Assembly: GCA_040221055.1 (NCBI GenBank)
Contig: JAVJVN010000015.1
Coordinates: forward strand, 87,511-151,510
Reading direction: 5' to 3'
DNA: 64,000 nucleotides
From: Rhodothermales bacterium
GTDB taxonomy: Bacteria; Bacteroidota; Rhodothermia; Rhodothermales; UBA10348
Position numbers and translations under genes: made by a program
The notes under the pieces: model-generated
Told to the model about the DNA's origin: nothing
The model's input: only the letters and a program-made list of their open reading frames with translations
The model's database searches: none
In this document: one piece after another, positions 61,636-64,000 of the stretch
Layout of the letters: every line of letters begins with the position of its first letter
Position numbering within the stretch: position 1 is the stretch's first letter

Positions 61636-63987
61636 ATGCGCTCCATTATCTCTGCTCTACTTTTGTCTGCCTGTGTCTCCACAGCCGTAGCCCAATCCAC
61701 ATGCTATGACTTCGAGAGTGGAACTCTCTCTGATTTTCACGTCGAAAATGGAACTATACAACTTTCCTCTGACTCCTATCGTGGCAACGGATCGGTGTCC
61801 TTGCGGCATACTGATGGTCCGTTCCACAACTTCTATCCGGAAGGTGTCGCCTTTTCCCAGGGGACGGTGCGCGTCGCTGGCAAAACCTTGGACGGAATTG
61901 CCGACCTCCAGATATCGCTCCATTCCGGCGACAGTGCTTGGAATGATGGCCACAACATCGGCTTCTCGCTGAGACCGAACGGGAGCGACAACCCAGGACT
62001 ATCCATGACGACGGGTGCAGGCATAGAATTAGCATCTGCACAAAACGCCGGTTTCGGAATCGGTCAGTGGATTGAAATTGAAGTCGAAGTAACCGGAGCT
62101 GCTATTATTCTATCGATCGATGGGGTGATCAGACTCGAATCGTTAGTCCCTTCAGATCTGTCGTCTGGCCGCGTCAGGCTCGGTGCCGTCTCATCAGGCC
62201 TATTTGATGACTTGTGTGTGATCTCCGCAGATACAGATACAGTAGATCTGACCGACGGACTGGTTGCACACTATCCACTAGATGGCTCCGCAACCGATAA
62301 CACCTCCAGCATGAACCACGGGATCGTTTCTGGAGCAGTCGAGACAACCAACCGATTCGGAAAGGCAAATTCTGCTCTTGCATTTGACGGAGACGACTTC
62401 GTCGAAATCCCGTCAACAACAGCTATTTCCTTCACCGAACCCTTTGCCGTCTCCGCATGGGTCTCTGTGTCGTCGTTCGTGACGGGACAGGCCATCGAGC
62501 AACATCCCGTGATTTCCAAAATAAACGCTGATGGCTGGGCAGGCGGCTATGAACTGATGGCACTCGGAGGAGCCCAGGGTCCGGCTTTTGCAGCTGCGTC
62601 AAAAATCGGAAATCAGAATATATTTGCTGTCTCCGACCCGACCGTAGCGACCGACACATGGGTTCATGTCATGGCGACATACGATGGACGGGGCATGGCA
62701 GTATACTTGAACGGCATTCCTCAGACCATGCGGGAAGAACTCCGATCAGGAAGCGTGGGCACTTCTTCTAATGCGCTAGTTCTGGGCAGACGTTCCGGTG
62801 GTGGTATTTACTGGTTCCATGGCAGTATTGACGATGTTCGCTTGTACAACAGAGCCCTCAGCAATCTTGACGCCTACGAGTTGTACCGACTTGGTGGCGC
62901 GGCGACCCTAACAGTATCCTCTGCCACCTGTCAGCCCGAAGGGCCCGTATCCATTCACATCTTCTCCAGCGATCTGTCCAGCCTAGGTGTTGCAGGCTAT
63001 CAGTTCAGTGTGAACTTCAACCCAGCAATAGTCACACTTGATGGGACTATTACGGGTGGAACGCTTTCATCAGAGATGATTGTTGAAACCAACACCTCCA
63101 AACCAGGGGAACTACGAATTGCTGCAGCTGGATCTGCTCAGATAATCGGCGGTGGCACCCTCATCACGCTTTCGGGCACGTGCAAGACCCAAACAGGTTC
63201 ACCCTCGTTAGTTGAGTTGAGCGCTGCATCGTTCTCTGAATCCGAGATCTCGCTGGAACTGAATGCAGGAACCATCGACGTTGTCGGTTTTGGTGACGCT
63301 TCGGGTGATGGAGTAGTTAACGTGAGCGACGCGGTATCAATTTTACGCGCTGTGACCGGTGCCAATCCGATTCTGTCTTGCCCAACGTGTGCCGATGTCA
63401 ATGGTGATCAGCAAGTGAGTCTTACGGACGCCGTTCTTGTACTGCGACATATAGTCGGTACGATATCTTGTTTTCCTGTAGAATCAGGCTGTTCGGGTGA
63501 ACCATTCCTTTTGCCCGACCTTACTGAACCGAGTCTCACAATTCGTAACTCAACTGGACATATAAGCATCGACATCAACCCGATGGGCGCTCAATCATTT
63601 TTGCTTGAGATGACCACTGATGGCGATGCCGTGATTGGATTCGATGGACTCAATGCCCTCAGAAGTCGTGGATGGTTAATAGAAGAATATGCTATTGAAG
63701 GAGTTGCCCGATTGGCCATCTTGGCTCCAGATGCTATTCAAGAGTCAATATCCGTATCAGCAGTCATCGTTTCCGGCGACACAACGAACACTGGCATTGC
63801 GTCAGTGCTTATTACAGAGGGAGGTCGTTCAAACGTGACTGGCGTCGGTATAGAACAAGAGGCTCTACGATTGTTCGTGTGGGTAGCGCCGTTCATCGAG
63901 CCCCTGCAGGGTAGAGGTCGAGGCCTCCCAGATGGAAGTAGATGGCATTTGCAAATCGCTGCTTGTTGCGGAAGCCCCGGCTCTTGA
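61636..63987 (+). pseudogene. secreted LamG-cohesin-dockerin-like protein, 3' end replaced by an insertion sequence
   Basis: The reading frame of 783 codons starts with a signal peptide (MRSIISALLLSACVSTAVAQ). Domain order: a beta-sandwich at about 20-195, LamG/concanavalin-like domain at about 205-410 (LVAHYPLDGSATDNTSSMN, AFDGDDFVEIPS, WVHVMATYDGRGMAVYLNG), a cohesin-like domain at about 420-550 (GVAGYQFSVNFNPAIV), and a dockerin-like pair of calcium-binding repeats at about 553-610 (DASGDGVVNVSDA, DVNGDQQVSLTDA). The final 45 codons are not native: from about 63850 the DNA is the reverse of a transposase 3' end. A terminal sorting domain expected for such proteins is therefore missing. Confidence 0.7.
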
Positions 63988-64000
63988 CCTTGATGGCCTT
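63893..64000 (-). CDS. transposase, C-terminal end only
   Basis: Read on the minus strand from the window edge, the frame gives KAIKVKSRGFRNKQRF and then ANAIYFHLGGLDLYPAGAR before a TGA at 63895-63893. The IKxxxRGFRNxxRFxxAI pattern resembles the C-terminal end of ISL3-type and related DDE transposases. The rest lies outside the window, so the family cannot be fixed, nor whether the element is complete. Its terminal repeat should lie between about 63840 and 63893, inside the overlapping secreted-protein frame. Confidence 0.6.
   Translation of the reverse strand, partial: KAIKVKSRGFRNKQRFANAIYFHLGGLDLYPAGAR

Noticed and set aside
1..64000. CRISPR arrays and rRNA genes
   Set aside because: No regularly spaced repeats of 20-40 bases with unique spacers and no rRNA-like sequence were seen on either strand.

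Overview
The window is a high-GC bacterial chromosome segment that looks like Rhodothermota or a close Bacteroidota relative. The reasons are two secreted proteins with C-terminal type IX secretion (PorSS) sorting domains, possible promoters of the TAnnTTG type, few Shine-Dalgarno sequences, many 4-base ATGA/GTGA overlaps between genes, and Bacteroidota-type versions of Tgt and of the tyrosine recombinase. A probable beta-lysine acetyltransferase (AblB) suggests a salt-adapted organism. The genus cannot be fixed from the sequence alone.

Positions 1-30,000 are mostly a conserved backbone. They hold a partial NodU-type carbamoyltransferase behind valS, a deoxynucleoside kinase, a predicted outer-membrane protein, an EcsC-family protein, a RelE/ParE-like toxin-antitoxin pair, an M55 peptidase, an RsmB/NOP-type methyltransferase and clpX. 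Next comes a long co-directional block, brkB-tamA-tamB-mlaE-mlaF-mlaD-tgt, in which most junctions overlap. It combines outer-membrane biogenesis (TamA/TamB) with an MCE-type lipid transporter. ispH, a methyltransferase, two small lipoproteins, M20 and M24 peptidases, a DUF1569 protein and a RuvC-like protein follow, up to a tRNA-Leu(CAA) gene.

Positions 30,109-38,501 form an integrated element of about 8.4 kb in the 3' end of that tRNA. It is AT-richer than its surroundings, is bounded by a 13-bp direct repeat, and has a tyrosine recombinase at its right end. Its left part carries an HTH/excisionase-like gene and a phage or plasmid replication-like gene. Its right part carries minus-strand genes separated by imperfectly palindromic repeats of about 108 bp that resemble integron attC sites. 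These cassette-like units encode a TIR-like protein with a three-helix membrane protein (a candidate abortive-infection or anti-phage pair), a second pair made of a two-helix membrane protein and a small FlgT-C-like protein, and a secreted T9SS protein.

Positions 38,556-60,010 return to backbone: a KefB-type antiporter fused to a UBP zinc finger, a RimB-like protease with RimK ligase, AblB, a DNRLRE/PKD surface protein, a TauE transporter, two divergent MscS channels, a 1042-residue protein with a degenerate P-loop overlapping one channel gene, GDP-fucose synthase, and a coupled minus-strand operon (aminotransferase, FAD/Fe-S oxidoreductase, decarboxylase, SLC13 transporter). An MBL-fold hydrolase closes the block.

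Positions 60,031-64,000 are accessory again: a Kelch-like membrane protein with a cytoplasmic tail, and a LamG-cohesin-dockerin-like secreted protein whose 3' end runs into an insertion sequence. The C-terminal codons of the transposase lie at the window edge.
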